Below are positions 19,653-29,135 of a stretch of 47,114 nucleotides of DNA, piece by piece (position 1 is the first letter of the stretch; the number at the start of each line of letters is the position of its first letter). The notes under the pieces are model-generated. The model was not told the origin of the DNA, ran no database searches, and saw nothing but the letters and a program-made list of their open reading frames with translations. The position numbers and the translations under genes are program-made. The stretch covers positions 1 to 47,114 of the forward strand of contig JAAUQT010000016.1 of assembly GCA_012033495.1 (NCBI GenBank), read 5' to 3'. This DNA comes from Cyanobacteria bacterium RM1_2_2. Lineage in GTDB: Bacteria > Cyanobacteriota > Cyanobacteriia > Elainellales > Elainellaceae.

Positions 19653-19726
19653 CGGGGCGTAGCGCAGCTTGGTAGCGCACTACTTTGGGGTAGTAGGGGT
19701 CGTGGGTTCGAATCCCGCCGCTCCGA
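19653..19726 (+). tRNA. tRNA-Pro (anticodon GGG)
   Basis: A 74-nt cloverleaf. The acceptor stem CGGGGCG pairs with CGCTCCG (one G-T pair), followed by discriminator A. The D-arm contains AGCTTGGTAGC. The anticodon stem CTACT/AGTAG closes a seven-base loop TTGGGGT whose anticodon is GGG (19687-19689), reading CCC proline codons. The T-arm is GTGGGTTCGAATCCCGC. The 3' CCA is not encoded, as is common in cyanobacteria. Confidence 0.95.
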
Positions 19727-19897
19727 TTATCGGAAACCGCTCTCTATGGGCGGTTTTGCTGTTTTAAACTGCTGTGTTGCTCGTCGAAGCTGTGCCTATG
19801 CACGCAAAAGAGCGCCCCTTCACGCCATTGTGAGGGGAATCACGATTGGGTCAAGAAAACATTTTGCAGGTTGCAGCAAAGTGGCGGTAAGCTGCTT

Positions 19898-20104
19898 TTA
19901 CTCTAGGCTACCTACGATAAAGGTTTCCCCTAATAGCAAAACCCGATCTCCTTCTACTAGCTTGCGTCCACGCTGAAATTCAACTTTGCCATTCACCTTA
20001 ACCCGCCCATCTTGAATGAGTAGCTTGGCTTCGCCACCCGTTTGAACAGCGCCCACCCATTTGATAAATTGGTCGAGTTTGATGATGTTTTCGGAAGGTG
20101 TCAT
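19898..20104 (-). CDS. S4-domain RNA-binding protein (YbcJ-like)
   Basis: A single S4 RNA-binding domain covers nearly the whole 68-residue protein: IIKLDQFIKWVGAVQTGGEA, then LIQDGRVKVNGKVEFQRGRK, then VEGDRVLL. This is the family arrangement of stand-alone S4 proteins of the YbcJ/RlbA type, thought to contact ribosomal or other structured RNA. I start at the ATG at 20104 (MTPSENI); two TTG codons just upstream are in frame. It is convergent with the tRNA-Pro gene and has an 11-base direct repeat (aatccttgagt) just upstream (around 20112-20138). Confidence 0.85.
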   Translation of the reverse strand: MTPSENIIKLDQFIKWVGAVQTGGEAKLLIQDGRVKVNGKVEFQRGRKLVEGDRVLLLGETFIVGSLE

Positions 20105-20190
20105 GCCCAACAAATCCTTGAGTTCAAATCCTTGAGTTCAATTGGTACTGGCTTTTCAGAATCTGCCTTACTTCTATACTAAGCTGCCTA

Positions 20191-21729
20191 TCAACTTGCC
20201 GAATCCGTTTTTTTAGTACGACGCGGAGTAGAACAAATTGGTGGTTTTTTGCCTCGCAGCAATAATGTTTTGAGAATATGAGCGTAGTTGACTTGAGGAA
20301 CTGTTTCTACTGCGGCATGGGTAATTGTTTCACGAACAATTGACTGAATTTCTCCACCACTCATGGGTAACTCTGCAAGCGCCAGCCAATTGATTTTTGC
20401 ATCTAACGGGACTTCTGCCGGAAAAGCCTGCTGCCAAAGGCATACTCTTTCCTGTTGATTGGGCATAGGAAACTGCAAAATTTGATCCATTTGCTGTTGC
20501 CAGCGGAGATGTACAGAGGCTTGCTGTGTGACGCTAAACAAAGTCACAGCAGACTTGCGGCATCGCTGCTGCCAAAACTGCTGAAGCGCGGTCAACGGCA
20601 ACTGAGTCGAGCGCTTTAACCAAAGTTGCGCCGACTGAATCAGCAGCACGGTGGGTTCTAATGCGGCAATTTCTGCTAATAAATTGGCATATTCAACAGG
20701 CTCTACAACCGCTAAATCAACCTGAACAAGGGGAGTTTGGAGGGCGGTGGCAAGGGCAGAGGCAGCGATGGTTTTGCCTGTTCCGACAGATCCAACCAGC
20801 AGCGCTACAAATCCAGATTGGGGCAACTGTTCTGGGCTGAGTTGCCAAAGTTCGACGGCTTTACGCGATCCCTGTAGCCGTAGTTCTAAAGACTGGAGGG
20901 CTTCCAGGGTTGCAGCAGGCAAAATTAGATTTGACCAATTTACCCCCACTGTCGAGTATTGCAAGAATGAAGTTGCTCTTGGCAGCGGAGCCGGGAGGGA
21001 GGCGACAGGTGTTTCTTCTCGCGCTAGAGCAACGATCTCAGCGGCAGGCAACAACAACGCTTCTAGGGCTTGAGCAGTCGGGTGATCGGAGAGCAAATAG
21101 TTAATCAACGGCTCAGTCAACTTCAGCGGGCAGTTGAGCAGCGTGTCTTCAGTGGGCAGAAAATCAAGCAGTCCGTAGTGGGTTAACTGCGAGTCGTTGA
21201 TCAGATGATTGCGAGATGATCGCCATTCGCTGTCGTCTTTGCAGAGCAGCCGCAAGACCAGATCAAGCGTCGGCAGGTCAGTTTGAGCCAAGCTATCCTC
21301 GCCCTGAAGGTAGCGATATAGCCGGGCATAGCGTCGGTTTACTTCGGGTGCAAGACTCATGAGCACCACGTTCTTTTCAAATAAATTGAGCTTCAGCCGA
21401 TCGCACAGAGCAGGCAACGCTAGCACCACACCCCGTTTACGAGTGGCTTGAATCTGAGCGTCAACTTGATTTTGATAGCTGGCTTTTGGTGTGGTCGCTA
21501 GGGCGGGCTGGCGATACTCGTCGTAAGACACTTTGCCGTCAGGGATGATCACCCCTTTCCACCAGTGACTAGAAGCGCGATCGGCTTTCGATTGAGCAAT
21601 CCGATCAATTTCCTTTGTTTCTTTGCGCTGCTTGGCAACTGCTGTGATTAACAACCGATCAAGCCAGTGCAACTCTGTTCGCAAATAGGCCCAGTTATCC
21701 ACAAATCCATCCGCCTGTTCTGCTGGCAT
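20191..21729 (-). CDS. AAA+ ATPase of the eCIS (Afp15/Pvc15-like) type
   Basis: A 512-residue AAA+ protein. The N-terminal ~250 residues carry NLFEKNVVLMSLAPEVNRRY and a winged-helix-like region, which resemble the N-terminal part of AAA proteins of extracellular contractile injection systems. The AAA core (about 265-490) has Walker A GSVGTGKT (313-320). The Walker B strand reads VLLIQSAQ (361-368), where Gln-Ser replaces the usual Asp-Glu, so hydrolysis may be weak. A sensor-2-like GGEIQSIVRETITHA is present (458-472). No sheath, tube or baseplate gene is in the window. Stand-alone copies are common in bacteria; the function is unknown. The ATG at 21729 gives the start; the frame extends no further with conserved sequence. 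Confidence 0.75.
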   Translation of the reverse strand: MPAEQADGFVDNWAYLRTELHWLDRLLITAVAKQRKETKEIDRIAQSKADRASSHWWKGVIIPDGKVSYDEYRQPALATTPKASYQNQVDAQIQATRKRGVVLALPALCDRLKLNLFEKNVVLMSLAPEVNRRYARLYRYLQGEDSLAQTDLPTLDLVLRLLCKDDSEWRSSRNHLINDSQLTHYGLLDFLPTEDTLLNCPLKLTEPLINYLLSDHPTAQALEALLLPAAEIVALAREETPVASLPAPLPRATSFLQYSTVGVNWSNLILPAATLEALQSLELRLQGSRKAVELWQLSPEQLPQSGFVALLVGSVGTGKTIAASALATALQTPLVQVDLAVVEPVEYANLLAEIAALEPTVLLIQSAQLWLKRSTQLPLTALQQFWQQRCRKSAVTLFSVTQQASVHLRWQQQMDQILQFPMPNQQERVCLWQQAFPAEVPLDAKINWLALAELPMSGGEIQSIVRETITHAAVETVPQVNYAHILKTLLLRGKKPPICSTPRRTKKTDSAS

Positions 21730-21914
21730 GGCACGCTCGTACGTCTGATTTTTTCTATTTTGGCTTGTGTTGACGAGGAGTGGGGGAGATGGGGAGCAGC
21801 GAGAGGGAGAAGGTTTTCAATCCTAATGCTGATTTTGCTCAAGTTTGGCTTTGTCCAACTGAACCCACGCCGATCGACCGCTACACTAGAGAGTGGCGAT
21901 CAGGAGAAAATTCA

Positions 21915-22565
21915 ATGACGGAATCCACAGAAGCGCGTCAACTCATGCAGGCAGCTTACGAAAATCGCTACACCTGGGATAAAAATTTTCCTGGCTATGT
22001 GGCCGATGTGCAGCTAAAAATGGGTGATCAGGTCTACACGGGCAAAGCCAAAGTGAATGCTGATCTAAGTGCAGAAGTTAGCGAAGTAGCCGACGACGAA
22101 GCGCTGAAAGCGATTAAAGGGCAGCTATTTGAAGTCGCGATTCACCGAATTCGGCGCAGCTTTGAAGAAACCCACGGAAAAAATACCTTTGCGTTAGGCG
22201 AAACGGATGGGACTGGCGCAGTCGAAATTACTGTGGGTGGCAAATCAGAGGGCGACCGCTATAAAGTGCGCGACAACGAGGTTTGCATGGTACATCGTCA
22301 CATTCACGGCATTGTTGTGACTATCAATACGGCGAGCAGCCACGACACAGGCGCAGGCTATCTGTCTCATGAATATCATTCGGTGTACCGCGACCCTAAA
22401 ACGGGTGAACTGAAAGGCGAGCAAGACTACACTGACATTTACGAAAAAGTCGGCGACTATCAAATTCTTTCGAGCCGTACCATCAAATCGATCGAGAATG
22501 GTGAGCCTGTCACCTCAGAATTCAGCTTCTCGAACATCAAACTGCTTCAGCCTGCGCTGGTGTAG
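21915..22565 (+). CDS. DUF3386 family protein
   Basis: A cyanobacterial conserved protein of unknown function (DUF3386). The ATG at 21915 has AGGAG nine bases upstream, giving 216 residues; the frame is open from 21780 but the extra codons look non-coding. Family-like blocks are AYENRYTWDKNFPGYVADV, FEVAIHRIRRSFEETHGKN, CMVHRHIHGIVVTINTA and GYLSHEYHSVYRDPKTGEL. It has no signal peptide or membrane helix, and the pattern of alternating beta-strands suggests a soluble beta-rich fold. It is divergent from the AAA gene and 114 bases before nfu. Confidence 0.85.
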   Translation: MTESTEARQLMQAAYENRYTWDKNFPGYVADVQLKMGDQVYTGKAKVNADLSAEVSEVADDEALKAIKGQLFEVAIHRIRRSFEETHGKNTFALGETDGTGAVEITVGGKSEGDRYKVRDNEVCMVHRHIHGIVVTINTASSHDTGAGYLSHEYHSVYRDPKTGELKGEQDYTDIYEKVGDYQILSSRTIKSIENGEPVTSEFSFSNIKLLQPALV

Positions 22566-22679
22566 GCGTGAAGGAGTGAAGGGAATATGCGTAGAATGGA
22601 ATCGTGCAGGATTGATGCACTCTAATCCTATTAGAAACAGATTTTGTCCTCATTACGCAGCTTTCTGCTAGGTGACACT

Positions 22680-22919
22680 ATGCAAACGATGGAATTAACC
22701 TCTGAAAATGTTGAAACGGTCTTAGATGACCTTCGCCCTTACCTGATGTCAGACGGCGGTAACGTGGAATTGGTCGAAATTGATGGCCCAATCGTAAAAC
22801 TCCGGCTGCAAGGGGCTTGCGGTTCTTGCCCTAGCTCCACCATGACGCTGAAAATGGGCATCGAGCGTCGTCTCCGCGAATTTATTCCTGAAATCGTGGA
22901 AGTTGAGCAGGTGCTCTAG
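22680..22919 (+). CDS. nfu: NifU-like Fe-S scaffold (Nfu/CnfU)
   Basis: A 79-residue NifU C-terminal-type protein that carries and donates [4Fe-4S] or [2Fe-2S] clusters. The cluster-binding pair is in [12 protein letters not shown] (C47 and C50); two chains share a cluster. The N-terminal helix and the [16 protein letters not shown] stretch are typical. In cyanobacteria the single-domain Nfu is a major scaffold feeding photosystem I and other Fe-S proteins. The ATG at 22680 has AGGTGA five bases upstream; the open frame begins at 22644 but without that signal. Dispersed repeats follow the stop. Confidence 0.94.
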   Translation: MQTMELTSENVETVLDDLRPYLMSDGGNVELVEIDGPIVKLRLQGACGSCPSSTMTLKMGIERRLREFIPEIVEVEQVL

Positions 22920-23242
22920 TCGCTCCTCTTGGAGGCAGTTTGTTGACGGAATGGGGAAAGCCACTGGGTTTTCTCCATTTAACTTTGTTTACTGAGATCT
23001 CTGAGTTTACTGAGATCTCTAAGAAAAAGGATTCCCATTGGGGCGGGTTTTGCAAAAGGTTTTGCCAAAGTCTCTGCCGCAAGCCAAGCGTCTCGTTGGG
23101 GCAGGTTTTGCCAAAGTCTCTGCCATAAGCGGATTATTTTTCTGCTAAACCTGCCCTTACAGATTCTTTACCAACGAACAGATTATCTTTCTGCTTAGCC
23201 TACCCTTACAGTTCGCGCCTCCCATCCAAAATTTCAACTCCC
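22920..23242. repeat. Dispersed repeat cluster between nfu and the GH57 gene
   Basis: No gene is visible in these 323 bases. An 18-base tandem duplication (22988-23005 and 23006-23023, one mismatch) reads tttactgagatctctgag. From about 23038 come two copies of ggggc(g/a)ggttttgc with gccaaagtctctgcc (near 23041-23080 and 23098-23128). Their complements, aaacctgcccttacag and agcctacccttacag, follow near 23147-23212. This is a composite of the dispersed REP-like family. The GH57 promoter should lie at the right end. Confidence 0.7.
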
Positions 23243-25473
23243 ATGTCCCATCCGCTCTACGTCGCTCTGATTTGGCATCAGCACCAGCCCCTCTACAAAA
23301 GCCGCTCAGATGGAAAATATCGGCTACCTTGGGTGCGGCTACATGGCACAAAGGATTATTTAGATATGGTGTTGCTGTTGGAACGCTACCCCAAGCTACA
23401 CCAAACGGTTAATTTGGTTCCTTCGCTGATGGTGCAAATCGAAGACTATGTGGCGGGAACCGCGTTTGATCCCTACCTTTCTGTAGCCCTGACAGCAGCA
23501 GAGAATCTGGATTTCCAGCAGCGGCAGTTTGTCGTTGATCACTTTTTTGATGCCCATCACCGCACGCTGATCGATCCCCATCCTCGCTATGCCGAACTCT
23601 ATTTGCAGCAACAGGAATACGGACGAGCGTGGTGTTTGGAACACTGGCAGCCGCAAGACTACAGCGATCTGATGGCATGGCACAACCTCGCTTGGATTGA
23701 TCCGCTGTTTTGGGATGACCCCGAAATTTCAGGCTGGCTGGAGCAAGGGAAAGGCTTTAGCCTCAGCGATCGGCAGCGTATTTACTCTAAGCAACGCGAA
23801 ATCCTGAGCCGAATTATTCCGCAGCACCGATTGATGCAAGAGCGCGGGCAGATTGAAGTCACTACAACGCCCTACACTCACCCGATTTTGCCGCTACTCG
23901 CCGATACGAATGAAGGGCAGGTCGCCGTTTCAGACCTGACTTTACCGAAGTTGCGGTTTCAGTGGGCAGAAGATATTCCGCGTCACCTCAACAAAGCCAA
24001 GCAAATGTATCGAGAGCGGTTTGGCTGCGATCCGCGTGGGCTGTGGCCATCGGAGCAGTCGGTGAGTCCGGCGATTTTGCCTGAAATTGCGGCGGAGCGA
24101 TTTCAATGGATTTGTTCTGACGAGGCGGTTTTGGGCTGGACAATCAACCAGTTTTTCATCGTGATGCTTCTGGAACGGTGCAGGAACCAGAGTTGCTATA
24201 CCGCCCTTATCGACTGGAAACACTTTATGGCGACCTAGCCATCGTCTTCCGCGATCACCGCATTTCCGACCTGATTGGGTTCACCTATGCTGCAATGGAG
24301 CCGCGCCGCGCCGCAACGGATTTAGTTGGGCAGCTAGAAGCGATTACCCGCACGCTCAAATCACGGCAAGGACAAGGCGGCACGGGTTTAGAACAACCGT
24401 GGCTCGTCACCATTGCCTTAGATGGTGAAAACTGCTGGGAGTTTTATGAACAGGACGGCAAACCCTTCTTGGAAAACCTGTATCAGATTTTGAGTGAGCA
24501 TCCAGCGATTAAGTTGGTGACAGTTTCAGAATATTTGAATCAGTTCCCGCCCACGCTGACTTTACCGGCCGATCAGTTGCACAGCGGCTCGTGGGTCGAT
24601 GGTAGCTTCACAACTTGGATTGGCGATCCGGCGAAAAATCGAGCTTGGGATATGTTGACGCAAGCCCGTCAGGTGTTGGCTCGCCACCCTGAAGCAACCC
24701 CAGAAACCAATCCTGATGCTTGGGAGGCACTCTATGCGGCAGAAGGCTCCGACTGGTTCTGGTGGTTTGGAGAGGGGCATTCTTCTAACCAAGATGCCAT
24801 GTTTGACCAGCTTTTCCGCGAACACCTGGCCACGCTGTATCAAGCGCTGAATGAACCGATCCCGGTGGAATTGCAGCAGGCAGTAGAACTGCATCTAGGG
24901 CAGGGCGATCATACACCGTCAAGCTTCATCCATCCGATCATCGACGGGCACGGCGACGAGCAAGACTGGGACAAAGCCGGACGCATCGAGATCGGCGGAG
25001 CCAGAGGCACAATGCACCAAAGCAGCCCGATCCAGCGGCTCTGGTATGGCGTCGATCACCTCAACTTCTACTTACGAGTTGACTTTAAAACAGGCGCAAA
25101 ACCGGGCGTTGATTTTCCGGCAGAACTGCATCTGCTGTGGTTTTATCCGGGTCATGCTGTGCCAATTAGCCCTGCTCCAATCGTTGAGATGCCCGACAAA
25201 GCCCCGTTTAACTATCAGTTTCACCATCACCTTGGGATCAACCTGATCAGCCAGTCACGGTGGTTTCAGGAAGCAGAAACTTGGAGTCGGTGGAGCACAA
25301 AACATAGCCGTGCTCAGGTGGCGCTTCGATCATGTTTGGAAATTGCTGTGCCTTGGGCAGATTTACAAGAAGTTGAGCCTGACTGGAATCTTCGCCTCAT
25401 ACTGGTTTTGGCAGAAGAAGGGCGTTACGTTGGCTACTTGCTAGATTCGCTGATCTCAGTGGATGTGCCCTAG
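23243..25473 (+). CDS. Glycoside hydrolase family 57 enzyme, frameshifted
   Basis: A GH57 alpha-glucan hydrolase or transferase (amylase/amylopullulanase type) probably acting on glycogen in the cytoplasm; no signal peptide is seen. The N-terminal motif IWHQHQPLY, the catalytic nucleophile region GLWPSEQS (E271) and the acid/base region LDGENCWEFY (D394 in the repaired frame) are all present, with a C-terminal extension of about 300 residues that includes DUF1957-like sequence. The frame is broken at five thymines, 24152-24156. Six would restore NQFFHRDASGTVQEPELLYR and a protein of about 743 residues. Both halves are well conserved, so I favour a sequence error over decay. Confidence 0.85.
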
Positions 25474-26103
25474 GCTGATATGCCCTGGCTCTTGAAAACA
25501 GCTTGGCTTCACTTAACCTTTCTTTACTCAATTTGATAGATTTGGTGTAGTTTAGTTAACTTAAACTACGAATTCTTGCTGAGTTTGCGGGAACTTCCTT
25601 AAATTTGAACCGATAAGCGCATATTTTGCTAGCGAAACGCGAGTCAGTTGGATGTCAGTCCTGGCTGAACGGTTGAAACTAGATCAGTAATTTCGACAAA
25701 AAATGTAGTGATTTTTCTATAAAATTTATCGAATTTTACGGGGAAATACTGTTTGATATCCAGGTCTTAAATAAATTCTCAGAGGAACTCCATCAAACCC
25801 CAGTGTAATCACTTAAATTTGAAAAAAAATTTGCTACCTAGTAAATACCCTCAGTCGAAGATGTTGTATCGTATTGTTCGGTCAAGTTTTGCCGTAAAAA
25901 TACGTAGGGAAATGATGAAATTACCCAAAAACAGTAATAAGAGTCGTCTTTGCTTAAGTGCTTTTACGTGTTTTTGTTGCAAGGCTGAACTTAATGTACC
26001 AGCTTGAACTGATTGCAAAGAGTATATTAGATTGAACTCACCTTACCAACCGGTTTCTCGAACTTTAGCCCCCTAAACTTTATAACGAGTAGTGAAGCCA
26101 CCC
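25474..26103. other. AT-rich intergenic region before the HTH-AAA gene
   Basis: This 630-base gap is clearly AT-richer than its surroundings, especially 25690-26000. A 62-codon frame at 25819-26007 is open but basic, starts with TTG and resembles nothing, so I do not call it. No repeat family member is present. The promoter of the HTH-AAA gene must lie here. Confidence 0.4.
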
Positions 26104-27642
26104 ATGAGTATTGATGAAGCTCTAGAAGCAGTAGAGCAAATTTTGCTACTGAGACAGCTTAGCCCAATCGAGCGATTTGTTTTCCAGCAGTCTTGGCTTG
26201 GGCGTAACTACCATGACATGGCTCAAGAGTGCAGCTATGGCACAACCTACATCAAGGAGATTGGTTCTCAACTTTGGCAAGACTTGTCAAAAGCAGTTGG
26301 CGAACGAGTTTCTAAGAAAAATCTGCATCTTGTTCTAGGACAATACAAGCGTCATTTAGCCGAGCACGCCCACCGTAAAGCCTTCACGAGTGTTGACCAA
26401 ACTCTCAGCGATCCTGTCAACGCAGGTGACAGTACTTATCACCCTCTAGGCACTGATGCAAACGGCAATGTCAACAATGGCATCAGTGGTGTCAACAATG
26501 GTGTCGCTAAGCGGACAGGCTTCAACCATCTCAGCTTTCATCACAAGATTAGTAACTTAACCCCGCTAGAGTTTCCATCGGGATGTGTTCCGCTTGATTC
26601 TCCGCTATATATCGAGCGTCCACCCGTTGAAGAGTTAGTTTTTGCTGAAATTCAACAGCCTGGTTCTGCATTGCGGATTAGAGCGCCTAAGAACATGGGA
26701 AAAAGTTCTCTGCTGGTGCGCATTCTCGCCAATGCCAGTGTTCAGGGCTGTAAAACCGTTTTCATTGATTTTCAAGAAGCCGACGGGGATGTGGTCAAGT
26801 CGCTGGATCGGCTGTTGCGGTGGTTTTGCATCAACGTCAGTCGGCAGCTTGATCTAGAGCCATCGCTTGCAGATCACTGGGATGAGAGCATGGGCAGCAA
26901 AGTAAGCTGCAAGATCTACTTTGAATCCTATTTGCTGAGCCAGATTCATGTTCCCATTGTGCTGGCTTTGAATGAAGTGAATCGAATTTTTGAGCATCCC
27001 AGCATTGCTCACGACTTTTTATCGATGCTGCGGCTATGGTATGAGCAGGCAAGGCAAAACAGCAGTTGGCGGAAGTTGCGCTTTGTCATGCTTCAAAGCA
27101 CAGAGTTTTACACCCCGTTGAACCTCAAGCCATTTTCTTTCGATGTTGGTTTATCGCTAACGTTGCCACCTTTTCTGATTGAGCAAATGCAATCCCTAGC
27201 GCTGCGATATGGGTTAACTTGGGCAGAAGGCGAGATGGGACAGCAACGGTTACTGCCATTACAAAAGTTGACAGGTGGATACCCCTACTTGGTTAACTTG
27301 GCGTTCTACCATCTCTATCGGGAAACGCTATCGCTGGAACGGCTACTCGAAACGGCGCCTCAGCCTAATGGCATTTATGGGCAGTTCTTGCGGAATCAAC
27401 TCACGGTTATTCAAAATAGCCTGTCACTCACTTCGGCATTGCATCAAGTCATTCATGTTTCTAGCGGTGTTCGGCTTGATCCGGCGATTGCTTATGAGTT
27501 GGAAGGCATGGGTTTAATTCAGCTAGAGGGGGCATTATCTCGAATTAGCTGTGAGCTTTATCGGCTCTATTTTCGGAATCACTTATCTGATTCTTTAGCG
27601 GCAATTGGTGCGAGCTTGCCTCAAGGTGAGGTGCATTCTTAG
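26104..27642 (+). CDS. HTH plus AAA-like (AAA_35) signalling protein
   Basis: A 512-residue protein. Residues 1-90 form a helical domain (MSIDEALEAVEQILLLRQ, then SPIERFVFQQSWLGRNYHDM and YIKEIGSQLW) that matches the HTH domain at the N-terminus of vWA-MoxR-associated proteins. A Gly/Asn-rich linker (about 105-135, with a near-repeat VNNGISGVNNGV) follows. The AAA_35 ATPase-like core (about 160-430) has a Walker A-like RAPKNMGKSSL (192-203) and a weak Walker B (VLALNEVN, Asn-Glu for Asp-Glu). I start at the ATG at 26104; a GTG at 26092 is also open. AAA_35 proteins are frequent in cyanobacterial signalling and predicted conflict modules. It lies 165 bases upstream of the ethylene-receptor-like kinase on the same strand. 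Confidence 0.75.
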   Translation: MSIDEALEAVEQILLLRQLSPIERFVFQQSWLGRNYHDMAQECSYGTTYIKEIGSQLWQDLSKAVGERVSKKNLHLVLGQYKRHLAEHAHRKAFTSVDQTLSDPVNAGDSTYHPLGTDANGNVNNGISGVNNGVAKRTGFNHLSFHHKISNLTPLEFPSGCVPLDSPLYIERPPVEELVFAEIQQPGSALRIRAPKNMGKSSLLVRILANASVQGCKTVFIDFQEADGDVVKSLDRLLRWFCINVSRQLDLEPSLADHWDESMGSKVSCKIYFESYLLSQIHVPIVLALNEVNRIFEHPSIAHDFLSMLRLWYEQARQNSSWRKLRFVMLQSTEFYTPLNLKPFSFDVGLSLTLPPFLIEQMQSLALRYGLTWAEGEMGQQRLLPLQKLTGGYPYLVNLAFYHLYRETLSLERLLETAPQPNGIYGQFLRNQLTVIQNSLSLTSALHQVIHVSSGVRLDPAIAYELEGMGLIQLEGALSRISCELYRLYFRNHLSDSLAAIGASLPQGEVHS

Positions 27643-27807
27643 CGGTTTCATCAGCTTGCCTGCCGGAGCCTGTCGGGTCGTATTCCATAAGTTCATACAG
27701 CATCTACGTGAATTCTGCGTTGTCGTTGCTAAATTGCCTGGCTATAGTGCTGTCAGTTCTGGATCTGCTGGGTCAGAAGAAACAACCGTCTTTTCAACAA
27801 TTTCAAC

Positions 27808-29135
27808 ATGCTTGACACACTTCTAAGTGCTCAAGGGTTTATTCCTCATGGGCACTGCTACCTCTGGAAACCAGGGTTAGTCTGGCTACACGTTCTTTCT
27901 GATGGGTTGACTGCACTAGCCTACTTTCAATCCCAATTTTGTTGGCTTATTTCATCTGGAAACGGCAAGATTTTCCGTTTCATCAGGTCTTTGGGTTATT
28001 CGGCTTGTTCATCGTTTCCTGTGGTACAGGACATTTGATGGACATTTGGACGCTTTGGTATCCGGCTTATTGGCTGTCAGGTGTTGTAAAGGCATCGACG
28101 GCGATCATTTCGATCTACACGGCTTTTGCTCTGATTTCGCTTATTCCGCAAGCTTTATCATTGCCGAGTTCAGAGCAGTTAGAGCAAGCCAACAGAGAAC
28201 TAGAACTTGCGCTACTTAAATTACAGCAAACCCAAGCGCAGTTAGTCCACACCGAGAAAATGTCAAGTTTGGGGCAGTTGGTTGCCGGAATCGCCCACGA
28301 AATCAACAATCCCATCAACTTTATCCACGGAAATTTGAACCATGCTGATATCTATGCACAAGATTTGCTAGAAGTGTTGCGCCTCTATCAAGCCGCCTAT
28401 CCTCAACCTGCTCCTGCCATCCAGCACTTTGCTGAAGAACGCGACCTAGACTTCATTGCAGAAGATTTTCCTAAAATTCTGTCATCCATGAAGATTGGGG
28501 CTGAGCGTATTTGTCAAATTGTGCTGTCGCTGCGTAACTTTTCCCGGTTGGATGAAGCAGAGGTTAAGCCAGTCAACGTTCACGAAGGAATTGATAGCAC
28601 GCTGCTGATTTTGCAACACCAACTTAAAGCAGTGACCGGACGATCAGCAATTCTAGTTGAGAAAGAATACGGCAAATTACCGCTGGTAGAATGTTATGCC
28701 GGACAACTCAATCAGGTTTTCATGAATCTGTTGAGTAATGCAATTGATGCTTTAGGAAATCAGCGTCAGAAAAATGATGAGAGTAAAAATGTAGGAATTA
28801 GAGAAAACGCCAAAATCAGGATCTCAACTGAACTGGTTGATCGACAGTGGATTTTAATCAAAATTGCTGACAATGGTAGTGGTATGAGTGAAGCAACGCA
28901 AAAGCGGCTGTTCAGCCCGTTTTTTACGACTAAACCTGCCGGGCGCGGAACTGGACTGGGGCTATCTATCAGCCAACGAATTATTGTAGAAAAGCATGGC
29001 GGAAAGTTAGAATGTGTTTCCCAACTCAATCAAGGCACAACGTTTTTCATCACCATTCCAGTCATGCAGTCGCGGACTCAACCAGAAGGTGCCAATTCTG
29101 CGGCTCCACTGATTTCATTCCTTCCGGCTCAGTAA
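27808..29135 (+). CDS. etr1: ETR1-like ethylene-receptor histidine kinase, frameshifted
   Basis: A membrane histidine kinase. The N-terminal three-to-four-helix domain has the ethylene-receptor pattern: LSDGLTALAYF with D32 (ETR1 D25) and CGTGHLMDIWTLW with C72 and H76 at the same spacing as ETR1 C65 and H69, the copper ligands. A helical coiled linker (about 110-145) leads to HisKA (MSSLGQLVAGIAHEINNP, phospho-acceptor His) and HATPase with N-box MNLLSNAIDAL, DNGSGM and GTGLGLSIS. The frame is broken at three thymines (27925-27927); four would give ALAYFSIPILLAYF and about 442 residues. The phytochrome GAF found in SynEtr1 is absent. The ATG at 27808 is upstream of the first helix. No response regulator is adjacent. 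Confidence 0.85.

Noticed and set aside
19647..19976. 109-codon plus-strand frame beginning MHRGVAQLGSALLWG
   Set aside because: Its first part is the translated tRNA-Pro gene, a well-known false ORF, and the rest has no recognisable sequence.
24100..24200. Programmed ribosomal frameshift in the GH57 gene
   Set aside because: There is no slippery heptamer with a downstream structure that I can see, and similar single-base breaks occur in unrelated genes of this contig, so error is simpler.
25819..26007. 62-codon frame in the AT-rich gap before the HTH-AAA gene
   Set aside because: TTG start, basic and low in complexity, no ribosome binding site and no similarity.
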